DNA of 64,000 nt from Modestobacter versicolor. Its GTDB lineage: Bacteria > Actinomycetota > Actinomycetes > Mycobacteriales > Geodermatophilaceae. The DNA is taken from assembly GCF_014195485.1 (NCBI RefSeq), contig NZ_JACIBU010000001.1, forward strand, positions 1,488,001-1,552,000, in the 5' to 3' direction. This document shows, in pieces, positions 27,198 to 36,741 of this stretch. The notes under the pieces were generated by a model. It saw nothing but the letters and a program-made list of their open reading frames with translations, was not told the DNA's origin and searched no databases. The first letter of the stretch is position 1. The number at the start of each line of letters is the position of its first letter. Both the position numbers and the translations under genes were made by a program.

Positions 27198-27620
27198 TCA
27201 GCGCTCGCGGACGACGGCGGTGTCGGTGAGCCGGTCGTGCAGGCCGCGGCCGTCGGAGTCGACCACCAGGGCCGGCAGCAGCAGCGTCAGCAGGCCGGTG
27301 CGGACCACGGCCCGCCACAGCGCCAGCCGCTGCTCCGGCTGCGGGTGGGCCAGCCGCAGCCCGAGCAGCCGCATGCCCGGGGTCTGGCCGGTGAGCACCA
27401 GGAAGACGACCGTCATCACGCCGAAGGTGAGCAGGCTCCACAGCTCCGGGGGGTCGGGGGCGGTGAACAGCGCCGTCACCAGCCCCGAGGCGATCGCGTC
27501 GACCAGGTACTGGGCCACCCGGCGGCCGAAGGGGGCCAGGGACCCCGGCCCGTCGGCGGGCAGCCCCAGTGCGGCGCCGCGGCCGCGGTGCTGAGAGGGT
27601 GAGGCGTCGTCCCTGGTCAC
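27198..27620 (-). CDS. RDD family membrane protein
   Basis: A 140-residue membrane protein with the RDD pattern: [22 protein letters not shown] (Arg and Asp of the first helix), [13 protein letters not shown], and the closing [18 protein letters not shown] proteins have been proposed as transporters, with little evidence for most. GTG at 27620 is chosen over ATG 27707 because TACGCT lies 6 bases upstream, giving a leaderless start divergent from glnA. The stop faces the XRE gene 7 bases away. Confidence 0.85.
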   Translation of the reverse strand: MTRDDASPSQHRGRGAALGLPADGPGSLAPFGRRVAQYLVDAIASGLVTALFTAPDPPELWSLLTFGVMTVVFLVLTGQTPGMRLLGLRLAHPQPEQRLALWRAVVRTGLLTLLLPALVVDSDGRGLHDRLTDTAVVRER

Positions 27621-27720
27621 CACGCCAGCGTAGGTCCCTCCCGCCGACGGCCGGCTCGGGGCGGGACCGGCGGGTGACCGAGGGTCACCGCGCCCCGGTC
27701 GCGACACGCCGGGGAGCGGT

Positions 27721-27758
27721 GTTACCGCGACGAAACACGAGAGACACCCCGGAGCAAC
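27721..27758 (+). promoter_or_regulatory. GlnR-type operator upstream of glnA
   Basis: GTTAC-N6-GAAAC-N6-GACAC-N6-GCAAC (27721-27725, 27732-27736, 27743-27747, 27754-27758) has the 11-base periodic a/b site pattern of actinobacterial GlnR boxes. A -10-like TAGCTT (27769-27774) follows at once, placing the operator just upstream of the glnA promoter. GlnR itself is not in the window. Confidence 0.75.
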
Positions 27759-27808
27759 TCCCCGCTCGTAGCTTCCCGTTGAGCTGGCCGTCCATTCCCG
27801 GAGGATCG

Positions 27809-29242
27809 ATGTTCAACAGTCCCGACGAGGTCACCGCCTACATCCGCGACAACGACGTGAAGTTCGTCGACGTCCGGTTCTGCGACCTGCCCGGCGTCAT
27901 GCAGCACTTCACCATCCCCGCGGAGACCTTCGGGCCTGACACCTTCGCCGACGGCCTGGGCTTCGACGGGTCGTCGATCCGCGGTTTCCAGGCGATCAAC
28001 GAGTCAGACATGCTGCTGCTGCCCGACGCGAGCAGCGCCTACCTCGACCCGTTCCGCATCCACAAGACGCTGAACATCAACTTCTTCATCCACGACCCGA
28101 TCACGCGCGAGGCCTACAGCCGCGACCCGCGCAACGTGGCGAAGAAGGCCGAGGCCTACCTGGCGAGCTCCGGCATCGCCGACACCGCGTACTTCGGCCC
28201 CGAGGCCGAGTTCTACGTCTTCGACTCGGTGCGCCACAACACCGGCATCAACGAGGGCTACTACCACATCGACGCGGTCGAGGGCTCCTGGAACTCCGGG
28301 TCGCTCACCGGCGAGAACGGTGGCCCCAACCTGGGCTACAAGACCCGGCCCAAGGGCGGGTACTTCCCGGTCGAGCCCTACGACCACCAGAGCGACCTGC
28401 GCTCGACGATGATGGTCAACCTCGCCGGCGCCGGGCTCGAGCTCGAGCGCGGCCACCACGAGGTGGGCACCGGCGGGCAGGCCGAGATCAACTACAAGTT
28501 CGACACCCTGCTGCGCTCGGCCGACAGCCTGATGCTGTTCAAGTACATCATCAAGAACACCGCCTGGGCGCACGGCAAGACGGCGACCTTCATGCCCAAG
28601 CCGCTGTTCGGTGACAACGGCTCCGGCATGCACTGCCACCAGAGCCTCTGGAAGGACGGCGAGCCGCTCTTCCACGCCGAGACCGGCTACGCGGGCCTGT
28701 CCGACACCGCCCGGCACTACATCGGTGGCCTGCTCACCCACGCCCCGTCGCTGCTGGCCTTCACCAATCCGACGGTCAACAGCTACCACCGCCTGGTGCC
28801 CGGCTACGAGGCCCCGATCAACCTGGTCTACTCGGCCCGCAACCGCTCGGCCTGCTGCCGCATCCCGATCTCCGGCGACAACCCCAAGGCCAAGCGCATC
28901 GAGTTCCGCGTGCCCGACCCGTCGGCCAACCCCTACCTCGCCTTCTCGGCGATGATGATGGCCGGCCTCGACGGCATCAAGAACAAGATCGAGCCGCCGG
29001 CCCCGGTCGACAAGGACCTCTACGAGCTGCCGCCCGAGGAGGCCCTGGGCATCGAGAAGGTGCCGGCGTCGCTGGACGCCGTGCTCGACCGGCTCGAGGT
29101 GGACCACGACTACCTGCTCGACGGTGGCGTGTTCACCTCCGACCTGATCGAGACCTGGATCGAGTACAAGCGGACCAACGAGATCGACCCGATCCGGCTG
29201 CGCCCGCACCCGCACGAGTTCGCCATGTACTACGACATCTGA
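27809..29242 (+). CDS. glnA: Glutamine synthetase type I
   Basis: Main ammonium-assimilating enzyme (glutamate + NH3 + ATP to glutamine), a cytosolic dodecamer. The 477 residues match GlnA1 of mycobacteria: [15 protein letters not shown] near the start, the metal motif [23 protein letters not shown], the Arg-rich [10 protein letters not shown] and the adenylylation loop [10 protein letters not shown] with its target Tyr. GlnE at 44868-47978 is the expected adenylyltransferase. ATG at 27809 follows CGGAGGATCG. Transcription is probably GlnR-controlled through the box at 27721-27758. Confidence 0.97.
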   Translation: MFNSPDEVTAYIRDNDVKFVDVRFCDLPGVMQHFTIPAETFGPDTFADGLGFDGSSIRGFQAINESDMLLLPDASSAYLDPFRIHKTLNINFFIHDPITREAYSRDPRNVAKKAEAYLASSGIADTAYFGPEAEFYVFDSVRHNTGINEGYYHIDAVEGSWNSGSLTGENGGPNLGYKTRPKGGYFPVEPYDHQSDLRSTMMVNLAGAGLELERGHHEVGTGGQAEINYKFDTLLRSADSLMLFKYIIKNTAWAHGKTATFMPKPLFGDNGSGMHCHQSLWKDGEPLFHAETGYAGLSDTARHYIGGLLTHAPSLLAFTNPTVNSYHRLVPGYEAPINLVYSARNRSACCRIPISGDNPKAKRIEFRVPDPSANPYLAFSAMMMAGLDGIKNKIEPPAPVDKDLYELPPEEALGIEKVPASLDAVLDRLEVDHDYLLDGGVFTSDLIETWIEYKRTNEIDPIRLRPHPHEFAMYYDI

Positions 29243-29258
29243 GCCCGCTCAGCCGTCG

Positions 29259-29297
29259 GCAGCGGCCCCCGACCTCACCGAGGTCGGGGGCCGCTGC
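29259..29297 (+). terminator. Strong hairpin after glnA
   Basis: GCAGCGGCCCCCGACCTC (29259-29276) and its perfect complement (29280-29297) make an 18-bp stem with a 3-base loop, 17 bases after the stop. Confidence 0.9.
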
Positions 29298-29381
29298 GCG
29301 TCCGTGGGGCTCGGGCAGCCTGCGTCACGATCGGGCATCGACGCTGGTCAGCCGGGCAGCCACCCCCCTACCGTCCCGGCC

Positions 29382-30284
29382 ATGCGGCGCGCGCGGAACC
29401 CGGCAGCCACGGTCCTGGTGCTCGCGGTGCTCGTCGGCTGCTCCGGCCCCGGCAGCGACTCGGGCGGCGCCGACGGCAGCTCGAGCGACGGCGGGGTCGT
29501 CGCCGAGCCAGCCCCGGCCGGTCCCGGTGCCCTGCCGACCGTCCCGGGTGAGTCCGACCCCGACCGGCAGGTCGTCCAGACCGCCACCGCCTCGGTCGCC
29601 GTCGACGACCCCGCCGAGGCCGCCCAGCAGGTGAGCGAGCTGGTGGAGTCCGCCGGGGGCCGGGTCGACCAGCGCACCGAGCGGGCCGGGGCCGCCGACG
29701 ACGGGGGCGACGGCGCGGCCGCCGACCTCGTCGTCCGGGTGCCGTCGGACGAGCTGACCGGCGTGCTGGCCGACCTGGAGGGCATCGGCGACGTCGAGGA
29801 CGTGTCGGTGTCCCGCTCCGACGTGACCGCCACCGCGGTCGACCTGGACGCGCGGATCTCCGCGCTGCGGACCTCCGCGGCTCGGCTCCAGGCCCTGATG
29901 GACGGGGCGGCCACCACGGAGGCCCTGCTGGCGGCCGAGGCGGCGCTCTCCGACCGGCAGGAGCAGCTGGAGTCGCTGCAGTCCCAGCGGGCGCTGCTCG
30001 CCGACCAGGTCGAGCTGTCGACGCTCACCGTGCACCTGGCGCCGTCCGGGGTCGCCCCGGCCGGTGGGCCGGACGGCTTCCTCGACGGCCTCGGCACCGG
30101 GTGGCGGGCCCTGGTCACGGTGCTGGGCGCGGCCGTCGTCGCCGTCGGCGTCCTGCTGCCGTGGCTGCTCGTCGCGGCGCTGCTGACCGCGGCGGTGCTG
30201 GTACCGGTCCGCCGCCGCGCGCTCCGGCGCACCCCGGTCGAGGCCCCGGTGGAGACCCCCGCCGGGGTCAGCAGCAGCGGCTGA
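29382..30284 (+). CDS. DUF4349 lipoprotein
   Basis: A 300-residue secreted lipoprotein. The signal peptide ends in a lipobox LVGC (VLAVLVGCSG) after basic MRRARN. A Gly/Ser/Asp linker, a beta/alpha DUF4349 domain (VVQTATASVAVDD, VRVPSDELTGVLADLEGIG), a coiled coil around LLAAEAALSDRQEQLESLQSQ and a C-terminal pair of hydrophobic helices ending in basic RRRALRR follow. DUF4349 proteins are of unknown function. TACCGT (29369-29374) precedes ATG 29382 by 7 bases. The 3-prime end overlaps the convergent DUF466 gene by 17 bases. Confidence 0.88.
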   Translation: MRRARNPAATVLVLAVLVGCSGPGSDSGGADGSSSDGGVVAEPAPAGPGALPTVPGESDPDRQVVQTATASVAVDDPAEAAQQVSELVESAGGRVDQRTERAGAADDGGDGAAADLVVRVPSDELTGVLADLEGIGDVEDVSVSRSDVTATAVDLDARISALRTSAARLQALMDGAATTEALLAAEAALSDRQEQLESLQSQRALLADQVELSTLTVHLAPSGVAPAGGPDGFLDGLGTGWRALVTVLGAAVVAVGVLLPWLLVAALLTAAVLVPVRRRALRRTPVEAPVETPAGVSSSG

Positions 30285-30465
30285 CCGGGTTCCGTTCCGC
30301 CGCATCGGCCCGGCGCCGCTCGAACTCCCGCCGGGTCAGCGGCTCGTGGCCGTGCGCGGCGCACTCGCGCAGGTGGTCGTCCCAGCGCGCCTCGCCGGTG
30401 AACTCCCGCAGGTACCAGCGCACCCCGCGGGCGCCCCGCAGGAGGGCGTCCCGGACGCCGGTCAC
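30268..30465 (-). CDS. YbdD/YjiX (DUF466) family small protein
   Basis: A 65-residue Arg-rich protein (RWYLREFTGEARWDDHLRECAAHG) ending in the family C-terminus NPVSRCC. In enterobacteria this small partner is encoded right after CstA-family pyruvate or peptide transporters. GTG at 30465 overlaps the cstA stop as GTGA, so the two are translationally coupled. Role: probably modulates or assembles the transporter, not proven. It overlaps the convergent DUF4349 gene by 17 bases. Confidence 0.88.
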   Translation of the reverse strand: MTGVRDALLRGARGVRWYLREFTGEARWDDHLRECAAHGHEPLTRREFERRRADAAERNPVSRCC

Positions 30466-32675
30466 CGCCGGCCGCCGTCGCCGGCGCCGGCCAGCGCCTC
30501 GTGCTCGGCCAGCGCGCGCTTCTCCTCGGCGGTGGCGAACAGGCCCGCGGGTTCGACCAGGGACGACGGGACGGCCGGCTCCTCGGTGGTCGGCAGCGAG
30601 CCGCCGGCCCGCAGCGCCCGGGCGATCACCACGACGGCGTTGACGACGACCACGACGACCAGCAGCGCGAAGAAGCTCTGCAGGACGCCGTTGAGCGTGG
30701 AGTTGAAGACGATCTGGTCCATCTGCCCCTGGTCCTGCGCGGGGGCCAGCAGCTCCCCGGCGTCCTGCGCGTCGCGGTACCGCTGCGCCTGCGCGAAGTA
30801 GCCGATCGCCGGGACGTCGGAGAAGACCTTCTGCCAGCTCGCCGTCATGGTGACCACCAGGTCCCAGACCAGCGGCACGCCGGTCACCCAGGCGTAGCGC
30901 AGCTTCCCGTGCTTGATCAGCAGCACCGTGACCAGGGTCAGCGCGATGGCGGCGAGCAGCTGGTTGGCGATGCCGAACAGCGGGAAGAGCTGGTTGACCC
31001 CACCCAGCGGGTCGGTGACCCCGATGTAGAGCACCGACCCCCACAGCCCGACGACGACGGCGCTGGCGATGACGTTGCCCGGCCGCCAGGACAGGTCGCC
31101 GAAGCGCTTCCAGACGTTGCCGATCGTGTCCTGCAGCATGAACCGGCCCACCCGGGTGCCGGCGTCGACGGCGGTGAGGATGAACAGCGCCTCGAACATG
31201 ATCGCGAAGTGGTACCAGAACGCCTGGAGCCCGCCACCGAACGCGTCGCTGAAGATCTCCGAGATGCCGACGGCGAGCGTCGGGGCGCCGCCGGTGCGCG
31301 AGATCAGCGTGGGTTCCTGGACCGCCGCCGCGGCCGCGGCGAGGTCCTGCGCGGAGGTGTCGAAGCCCAGGCCGTTGACGAACGCGGCGGCGGTGTCGGC
31401 CGCGCCGCCGGTGACCCCGGCCGGGCTGTTCATCGCGAAGTACAGGCCCTGGTCGATGACGCAGGCGGCGATCAGCGCGCTGATCGCCACGAAGGACTCC
31501 ATCAGCATCCCGCCGTAGCCGATCAGCCGGACCTGGCTCTCCTTGGCCACCATCTTCGGCGTCGTGCCGGAGGAGATCAGCGCGTGGAAGCCGGACAGCG
31601 CACCGCAGGCGATGGTGATGAAGACGAACGGGAACAGCGACCCGGCGAACACCGGGCCGGTGCCCTCCCGGGCGAAGTCGGTGACCGCCTCGGCCTGCAG
31701 CACCGGGCGGGAGATCAGCAGGCTCAGCGCGAGCAGGACGATCACGCCGATCTTCATGAACGTCGACAGGTAGTCGCGCGGGGTCAGCAGCAGCCACACC
31801 GGCAACACCGAGGCGACGAACCCGTAGACGACCAGCGCGAGGACCAGCCACTCCTTGGACAGCGTCAGCGCCTCGCCCAGGCCGGTGTCCTCGATCCAGC
31901 CGCCGCCGACGATCGCCAGCAGCAGCAGCGCGACGCCCAGGCCGGTGGCCTCCAGCACCCGGCCGGGCCGGAGCCGGCGCAGGTAGATGCCCATGAACAG
32001 CGCGATCGGGATGGTCAGCGCGATGGAGAAGACACCCCAGGGCGACTCGGCGAGCGCGTTGACCACGATCAGCGCGAGCACGGCCAGGATGATGATCATG
32101 ATGGCGAAGACGGCGATGAGCGCCGCGATGCCGCCGACGATGCCGATCTCCTCGCGGACCATCTGGCCCAGGCTCTTCCCGTTGCGCCGCATCGAGAAGA
32201 ACATGACGGTCAGGTCCTGGACCGCCCCGGCGAAGATGACGCCGACGACGATCCAGATGGTGCCCGGCAGGTAGCCCATCTGGGCGGCGAGCACCGGCCC
32301 GACCAGCGGCCCGGCGCCGGCGATGGCGGCGAAGTGGTGCCCGAAGAGCACCCGCCGGTCGGTGACGTCGTAGTCGACGCCGTTGTGCAGCCGCTCGGCC
32401 GGGGTGGCGCGGCGGTCGTCGGTCCGCAACACCTTGTAGGTGATGAACCGGGCGTAGAAGCGGTAGGCGATGGCGTAGGAGCAGATCGCCGCGAAGAGCA
32501 CCCACAGCGCGGAGACGGTCTCGCCGCGGGCCAGGGCCAGCACCGTCCAGGCGACCGCGCCGAGGGCCGCGACGGCGACCCAGACCGCCACCGAGCGCAC
32601 CGACGGCCGGCGGTTCCCCGGGCCGGCGGGCTGCCCTCCCCCGCTCGCGTCGTCCCTGGTCGCCGTCGTGGACAT
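30462..32675 (-). CDS. cstA: CstA-family carbon starvation transporter
   Basis: This 737-residue polytopic membrane protein has the CstA N-terminal domain, including ARFITYKVL, FGHHFAAIAGAGPLVGPVLAAQ and DLTVMFFSMRRNGKSLG, and about 16-18 hydrophobic helices. CstA proteins import peptides or pyruvate when preferred carbon runs out, and E. coli cstA needs cAMP-CRP. Here ATG 32675 follows GGAGG, and a minus-strand -10 TATGCT lies at 32724-32729. A CRP-like palindrome in the intergenic region (32810-32825) is about 100 bases upstream of that promoter. DUF466 partner overlaps its end. Confidence 0.93.
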   Translation of the reverse strand: MSTTATRDDASGGGQPAGPGNRRPSVRSVAVWVAVAALGAVAWTVLALARGETVSALWVLFAAICSYAIAYRFYARFITYKVLRTDDRRATPAERLHNGVDYDVTDRRVLFGHHFAAIAGAGPLVGPVLAAQMGYLPGTIWIVVGVIFAGAVQDLTVMFFSMRRNGKSLGQMVREEIGIVGGIAALIAVFAIMIIILAVLALIVVNALAESPWGVFSIALTIPIALFMGIYLRRLRPGRVLEATGLGVALLLLAIVGGGWIEDTGLGEALTLSKEWLVLALVVYGFVASVLPVWLLLTPRDYLSTFMKIGVIVLLALSLLISRPVLQAEAVTDFAREGTGPVFAGSLFPFVFITIACGALSGFHALISSGTTPKMVAKESQVRLIGYGGMLMESFVAISALIAACVIDQGLYFAMNSPAGVTGGAADTAAAFVNGLGFDTSAQDLAAAAAAVQEPTLISRTGGAPTLAVGISEIFSDAFGGGLQAFWYHFAIMFEALFILTAVDAGTRVGRFMLQDTIGNVWKRFGDLSWRPGNVIASAVVVGLWGSVLYIGVTDPLGGVNQLFPLFGIANQLLAAIALTLVTVLLIKHGKLRYAWVTGVPLVWDLVVTMTASWQKVFSDVPAIGYFAQAQRYRDAQDAGELLAPAQDQGQMDQIVFNSTLNGVLQSFFALLVVVVVVNAVVVIARALRAGGSLPTTEEPAVPSSLVEPAGLFATAEEKRALAEHEALAGAGDGGRR

Positions 32676-32809
32676 GAGCGCCTCCGAGCCCCGAGGGCGT
32701 CCTCGTCGACGCCGTCGGCGGTGAGCATAGGTCCGGAACCGGGCCGCGCGGATCCCCGGTCCCGAACGTCCGAGGGGTCGCCGGGCCGCAGGTCGCGAGA
32801 TGGCAACGA

Positions 32810-32825
32810 TGTGATCCGGATCGCA
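32810..32825. promoter_or_regulatory. CRP/GlxR-like site between cstA and livF
   Basis: TGTGA-TCCGGA-TCGCA matches the CRP/GlxR consensus TGTGA-N6-TCACA with one mismatch. It lies in the 299-base gap (32676-32974) between divergent cstA and the liv operon. A plus-strand TAGCGT (32836-32841) right after it is a candidate -10 for liv, so the site would overlap the liv -35 region and lie about 100 bases from the cstA start. The rest of the gap shows nothing else I can name. Confidence 0.55.
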
Positions 32826-32974
32826 CTTTCTGCGATAGCGTGCCGCCCCAACGCTCCCCCGCGTCGACCAGCTGACCCGTACCTCGTCGCACGGCACGGC
32901 ACGCGGCACGGCCCCCCGGGCCCTGCCGGGACAGCGGGCCAGCCGGGACGACGCCGACCTGAGAGGTGGCGCCC

Positions 32975-33763
32975 GTGCTGAGCATCGACGCCCTGCACGT
33001 GACCTACGGCGGAGCGGTGCAGGCGCTCCGCGGCATCTCGCTGGAGGTGCCCGACGGCAAGGTCGTGGCCGTCCTGGGCAGCAACGGCGCCGGCAAGAGC
33101 ACCCTGCTGCGCACCATCTCCGGCACGCTGCGGCTGCACCGCGGCCGGGTCGAGCACGGCAGCGTCCGCTACGGCGACACCGTGCTCGGCAACCGCGACC
33201 CGGCGCAGACCGTCCGGCTGGGCCTGGTCCAGGTGCCGGAGGGACGGCGGATCTTCGGCCGGCTCACCGTGGAGGAGAACCTGCGGGCCGGCGGGATGGG
33301 CAACCGGGACAAGACGGCCAAGGCGCGGGCCCGGGACCGGGTGTACGAGCTCTTCCCGGTGCTGGCCGAGCGCAGCTCCCAGCGCGGCGCGCTGCTGTCC
33401 GGCGGCGAGCAGCAGATGCTGGCGATCGGCCGGGCGCTGATGGCCAGCCCCAAGCTGCTGCTGCTGGACGAGCCCTCCCTCGGCCTGGCGCCCCGCGTCA
33501 TCGGCCAGATCGGCGAGGTGATCGCCGAGATCAACCGGCAGGGCACCTCGGTGCTGCTGGTCGAGCAGAACGCCACCATGGCCCTCGGCGTCGCCGACCT
33601 GGCCTGCGTGCTGGACGTCGGCGAGGTGTCGCTGTCCGGCTCGGCGGCCGAGCTGGCGCGCACCGACGAGGTGCAGCGGCTCTACCTCGGCCACGACGGC
33701 GACGAGCCCGCCGTGGCCGCCGCCCCGGCTCCCCACCGCACCCTGTCGCGGTGGAACCCGTGA
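32975..33763 (+). CDS. livF: Branched-chain amino acid-type ABC transporter ATPase
   Basis: A 262-residue LivF-like ATPase: Walker A LGSNGAGKSTLLRTISG, the Q-loop LVQVPEGRRIFGRLTVEENL typical of LivF, signature LLSGGEQQMLAIGRALM and Walker B KLLLLDEPSLGLAP. It energises uptake through LivH/LivM. GTG at 32975 follows GAGAGGTGG and is preferred to GTG 32966. It is first in an operon ordered F-G-H-M-K, with the binding protein last. Confidence 0.93.
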   Translation: MLSIDALHVTYGGAVQALRGISLEVPDGKVVAVLGSNGAGKSTLLRTISGTLRLHRGRVEHGSVRYGDTVLGNRDPAQTVRLGLVQVPEGRRIFGRLTVEENLRAGGMGNRDKTAKARARDRVYELFPVLAERSSQRGALLSGGEQQMLAIGRALMASPKLLLLDEPSLGLAPRVIGQIGEVIAEINRQGTSVLLVEQNATMALGVADLACVLDVGEVSLSGSAAELARTDEVQRLYLGHDGDEPAVAAAPAPHRTLSRWNP

Positions 33764-34632
33764 CCGCCGCGGCCGAGGTCCGCACCGACATCCCGACGGT
33801 CGAGGTCGACCACGTCAGCGTCCGCTTCGGCGCGATCACCGCGCTGTCCGACGTCTCCTTCACCGTCGTCCCGGGCGCCATCCACGCGATCATCGGGCCC
33901 AACGGAGCCGGCAAGTCGACGATGTTCAACGTCCTCTCCGGCGTCTACCGGGCCGACGAGGGGCAGGTCCGGTTCGGCGAGCACCGGCTGGACCGGATGC
34001 GGCCCTACGAGATCGCCGGCATCGGGGTGGCGAGGGCCTTCCAGAACATCGCGCTGTCCCCCACCCAGTCGGTGGCCGAGAACCTGATGCTCGGCCGGCA
34101 CCACCTCACCAAGGCCGGCTTCCTCGCCGCCGGGCTGCGGCTGCCGCGGGCCACCCGCGAGGGCCGGGTCCACGGCGAGCGGGTGGCCGAGATCGCCGAG
34201 TTCCTGGAGCTCGGCGACAAGCTGCACACGCCGGTGGGGGTGCTGTCCTACGGCGACCAGAAGCGGGTCGAGGTGGCCCGGGCGCTGTGCACCGAGCCAC
34301 GGCTGCTGCTGCTGGACGAGCCGGTGGCCGGGATGAACGCCGAGGAGACCAACCGGATGGCCCAGACCATCCGGGAGATCCGGTCGGCGCTGGGCATCTC
34401 CGTCGTCCTGGTCGAGCACGACATGGGGATGGTCATGTCCCTCGCCGACCGGGTCACCGTCCTGGACTTCGGCCGCCGGATCGCCGACGGCACGCCGGCC
34501 GAGGTGCAGCGCGACCCCGAGGTCATCCGGGCCTACCTGGGGTCCGGCGACGACACCAACCCGGAGGACGCCGTCGGCGCCGCCGCCACCACCGGGACCA
34601 CCCCCTCCGACACCCCCGGGACGCGCCCGTGA
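33760..34632 (+). CDS. livG: Branched-chain amino acid-type ABC transporter ATPase
   Basis: A 290-residue LivG-like ATPase: Walker A IIGPNGAGKSTMFNVLSG, the LivG-type VARAFQNIALSPTQSVAENL, signature VLSYGDQKRVEVARAL (SYGDQ, the LivG form) and Walker B RLLLLDEPVAGMN. It has a Thr/Pro/Gly-rich tail. GTG at 33760 overlaps the livF stop (GTGA); a GTG at 33751 is the alternative. The livH start overlaps its stop in the same way. Confidence 0.93.
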   Translation: MTAAAEVRTDIPTVEVDHVSVRFGAITALSDVSFTVVPGAIHAIIGPNGAGKSTMFNVLSGVYRADEGQVRFGEHRLDRMRPYEIAGIGVARAFQNIALSPTQSVAENLMLGRHHLTKAGFLAAGLRLPRATREGRVHGERVAEIAEFLELGDKLHTPVGVLSYGDQKRVEVARALCTEPRLLLLDEPVAGMNAEETNRMAQTIREIRSALGISVVLVEHDMGMVMSLADRVTVLDFGRRIADGTPAEVQRDPEVIRAYLGSGDDTNPEDAVGAAATTGTTPSDTPGTRP

Positions 34633-35519
34633 CCCAGTTCCTGTCGCTGCTGCTCAACGGCATCTCGCTGGGCGCCCTGTACGCGCTCATCGCCCTGGGC
34701 TTCGTGATCATCTTCAAGGCCAGCGAGGTCGTCAGCTTCACCCACGGCTCGCTGCTGCTGCTCGGCGCCTACTCCATCGCCCGGCTGTCCGAACCGCTCG
34801 GCTTCCTGCCGGCGATCCTGGTCGGCATCGCGATCACCGCGCTGGCGGCCTTCGTGATCGAGCGGCTGGTCATCAACCGGCTGCGCGGGGCGCCGGTGAT
34901 CAGCCTGGCGATCGTCACGATCGGCATCGACATCATCCTGCTGACCGAGCTCATCCGGCGGATCGGCTCGGACATCCTCAACGTCCCGCACCCGTGGGGC
35001 AGCGGCTCGGTGCGGGTCGGCGACGTCGGCATCAGCCAGAACCGGTTGATCGCCACCGGGGTGGCCGGCGTGCTGATCATCGCCTTCTTCCTCGCCTTCA
35101 AGTACTCCAGCTGGGGCGTGGCGATGCGGGCCTCGGCCGAGGACGGCGAGACCGCAGCGCTGATGGGCATCCGGCTGGGCCGGGTCTCCGCGCTGGCCTG
35201 GATCGTCGCCGGGGTGCTGGCCGCGGTCGCGGCGCTGTTCCTGGTCGGCGCACCGACGCCCGGGGTGAGCGCGGCGGCCTACACGGTGGCGCTGCGCGCG
35301 TTCCCGGCCGCGATCCTCGGCGGCCTGGACTCCACCGGCGGCGCGCTGGTCGGCGGGCTGCTGATCGGGCTGGCGGAGTCCTTCGCCGCCGGCTACCAGG
35401 ACCAGCTGCTGTTCCTGGGCCGCGGGTTCGGCGACGTCGTGCCGTACGTGGTGATGATCGCGGTCCTGCTGGTGCGCCCGTCGGGCCTGTTCGGCACCAA
35501 GGAGCTGACCCGTGTCTGA
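34629..35519 (+). CDS. livH: Branched-chain amino acid-type ABC permease
   Basis: A 296-residue LivH-like permease with about eight helices starting FLSLLLNGISLGALYALIAL. Conserved features include GFVIIFKASEVVSFTHGSL, the EAA-like loop MRASAEDGETAALMGI that contacts the ATPases, and FPAAILGGLDSTGGALVGG. It pairs with LivM to form the membrane channel. GTG start overlaps the livG stop; its end overlaps livM by 8 bases. Confidence 0.93.
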   Translation: MTQFLSLLLNGISLGALYALIALGFVIIFKASEVVSFTHGSLLLLGAYSIARLSEPLGFLPAILVGIAITALAAFVIERLVINRLRGAPVISLAIVTIGIDIILLTELIRRIGSDILNVPHPWGSGSVRVGDVGISQNRLIATGVAGVLIIAFFLAFKYSSWGVAMRASAEDGETAALMGIRLGRVSALAWIVAGVLAAVAALFLVGAPTPGVSAAAYTVALRAFPAAILGGLDSTGGALVGGLLIGLAESFAAGYQDQLLFLGRGFGDVVPYVVMIAVLLVRPSGLFGTKELTRV

Positions 35520-36741
35520 GGCGACCGCCACCCGTCCGCCCCGGGGGGCGACCCGGGCCGGCGGGCCGCCCGCCTCCCGGCCGCGGCGGTCGCTGCTGCG
35601 GCCGCTGCTGCTGGTCGCCGTCCTGCTGGTGCTGCTGCTGGTGCCCTTCTACGTCGAGGAGTTCTGGCTCCGCACCGGGTTCGCGGTGTTCGGCGCGGTC
35701 GTCGGCGCGATCGGGCTCAACCTGCTCGTCGGCACCACCGGCCAGCTCTCCCTCGCCCACGCCTTCTTCCTCGCCGTCGGGGCGATCAGCTACGTCTTCG
35801 TCTCCGGGGACTCCGGCGGCATCGGGGTCGCGCAGCTGTCCGGCCTGGGGCTTCCGCCGATCGTCGGGATGGTCGTCGGCGTCCTGCTCGCCGGGCTGGC
35901 CGGGCTGCTCTTCAGCCCGATCGCGGCCCGGCTGCGCGGCATCTACCTGGGCGTCGCCTCGCTCAGCCTGGTCTTCATCGGCCAGCACGTCCTCAACTCC
36001 TGGACGTCGGTGACCGGTGGCTTCAACGGCCGCTCGGCACCGGACTTCTCGCTGTTCGGTTTCACCTTCGCCAACCGCGACCCGCTGCTGTTCATCGCCA
36101 ACGTCGAGTTTCGGGAGGCCGAGCGGCTCTGGTACCTCGGGCTCGCGCTGGCGGTCGCGGCCTACGTCTTCGCCCGCAACCTGCTGCGCAGCCGGCCCGG
36201 CCGGGCGCTGCAGACGCTGCGCGACAGCGAGGTCGCCGCCTCGGTGATGGGCGTCAACGTGCAGCGCTACAAGGGCCGGGTGTTCCTGGTCAGCTCGATG
36301 TACGCCGGGCTCTCCGGGGTGATGTACGCGCTGTCGATCGGCAGCGTGGCACCGGAGTCCTTCGGCCTGGAGGTCTCCATCCAGTACCTGGCGATGATCG
36401 TGCTGGGCGGGCTGGGCTCGGTGGGCGGCGCGGCGCTGGGCGCGGTGTTCGTCAGCGCGCTGCCGCTGGTGTTCCAGCGCTACGCCGACGCCGTCCCCTT
36501 CGTCAGCGGCGTCGGCGAGGGCGGGCTGGCCGCCGGTGAGGCCGCCCGCTTCCTCTACGGCGGGGCCATCGTGCTCGTCATCCTCTTCCAGCCCGCCGGG
36601 CTGGCCGGCCTCGGCCAACGCTTCCGCCGCAGCGGCCGGGACCCCGGCGGGGGTCGGGCCGCCTCCCGCTCCGCCGCCTCGACCAGCACCTCGACCACCG
36701 ACGTCCCCTCCGATCCACCGGCACAAGGGAGCACCTCATGA
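35512..36741 (+). CDS. livM: Branched-chain amino acid-type ABC permease
   Basis: A 409-residue LivM-like permease. After a 20-residue basic Pro-rich start come about nine to ten helices, with the family GLNLLVGTTGQLSLAHAFF, the ATPase-contact loop LRDSEVAASVMGVNVQRYK and MIVLGGLGSVGGAALGAVF. The last 50 residues are a Ser/Thr/Arg-rich tail. GTG start lies within the end of livH; ATGA overlap joins it to the binding-protein gene. Substrate class (branched-chain amino acids, urea, amides) cannot be settled from sequence alone. Confidence 0.93.
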   Translation: MSEATATRPPRGATRAGGPPASRPRRSLLRPLLLVAVLLVLLLVPFYVEEFWLRTGFAVFGAVVGAIGLNLLVGTTGQLSLAHAFFLAVGAISYVFVSGDSGGIGVAQLSGLGLPPIVGMVVGVLLAGLAGLLFSPIAARLRGIYLGVASLSLVFIGQHVLNSWTSVTGGFNGRSAPDFSLFGFTFANRDPLLFIANVEFREAERLWYLGLALAVAAYVFARNLLRSRPGRALQTLRDSEVAASVMGVNVQRYKGRVFLVSSMYAGLSGVMYALSIGSVAPESFGLEVSIQYLAMIVLGGLGSVGGAALGAVFVSALPLVFQRYADAVPFVSGVGEGGLAAGEAARFLYGGAIVLVILFQPAGLAGLGQRFRRSGRDPGGGRAASRSAASTSTSTTDVPSDPPAQGSTS

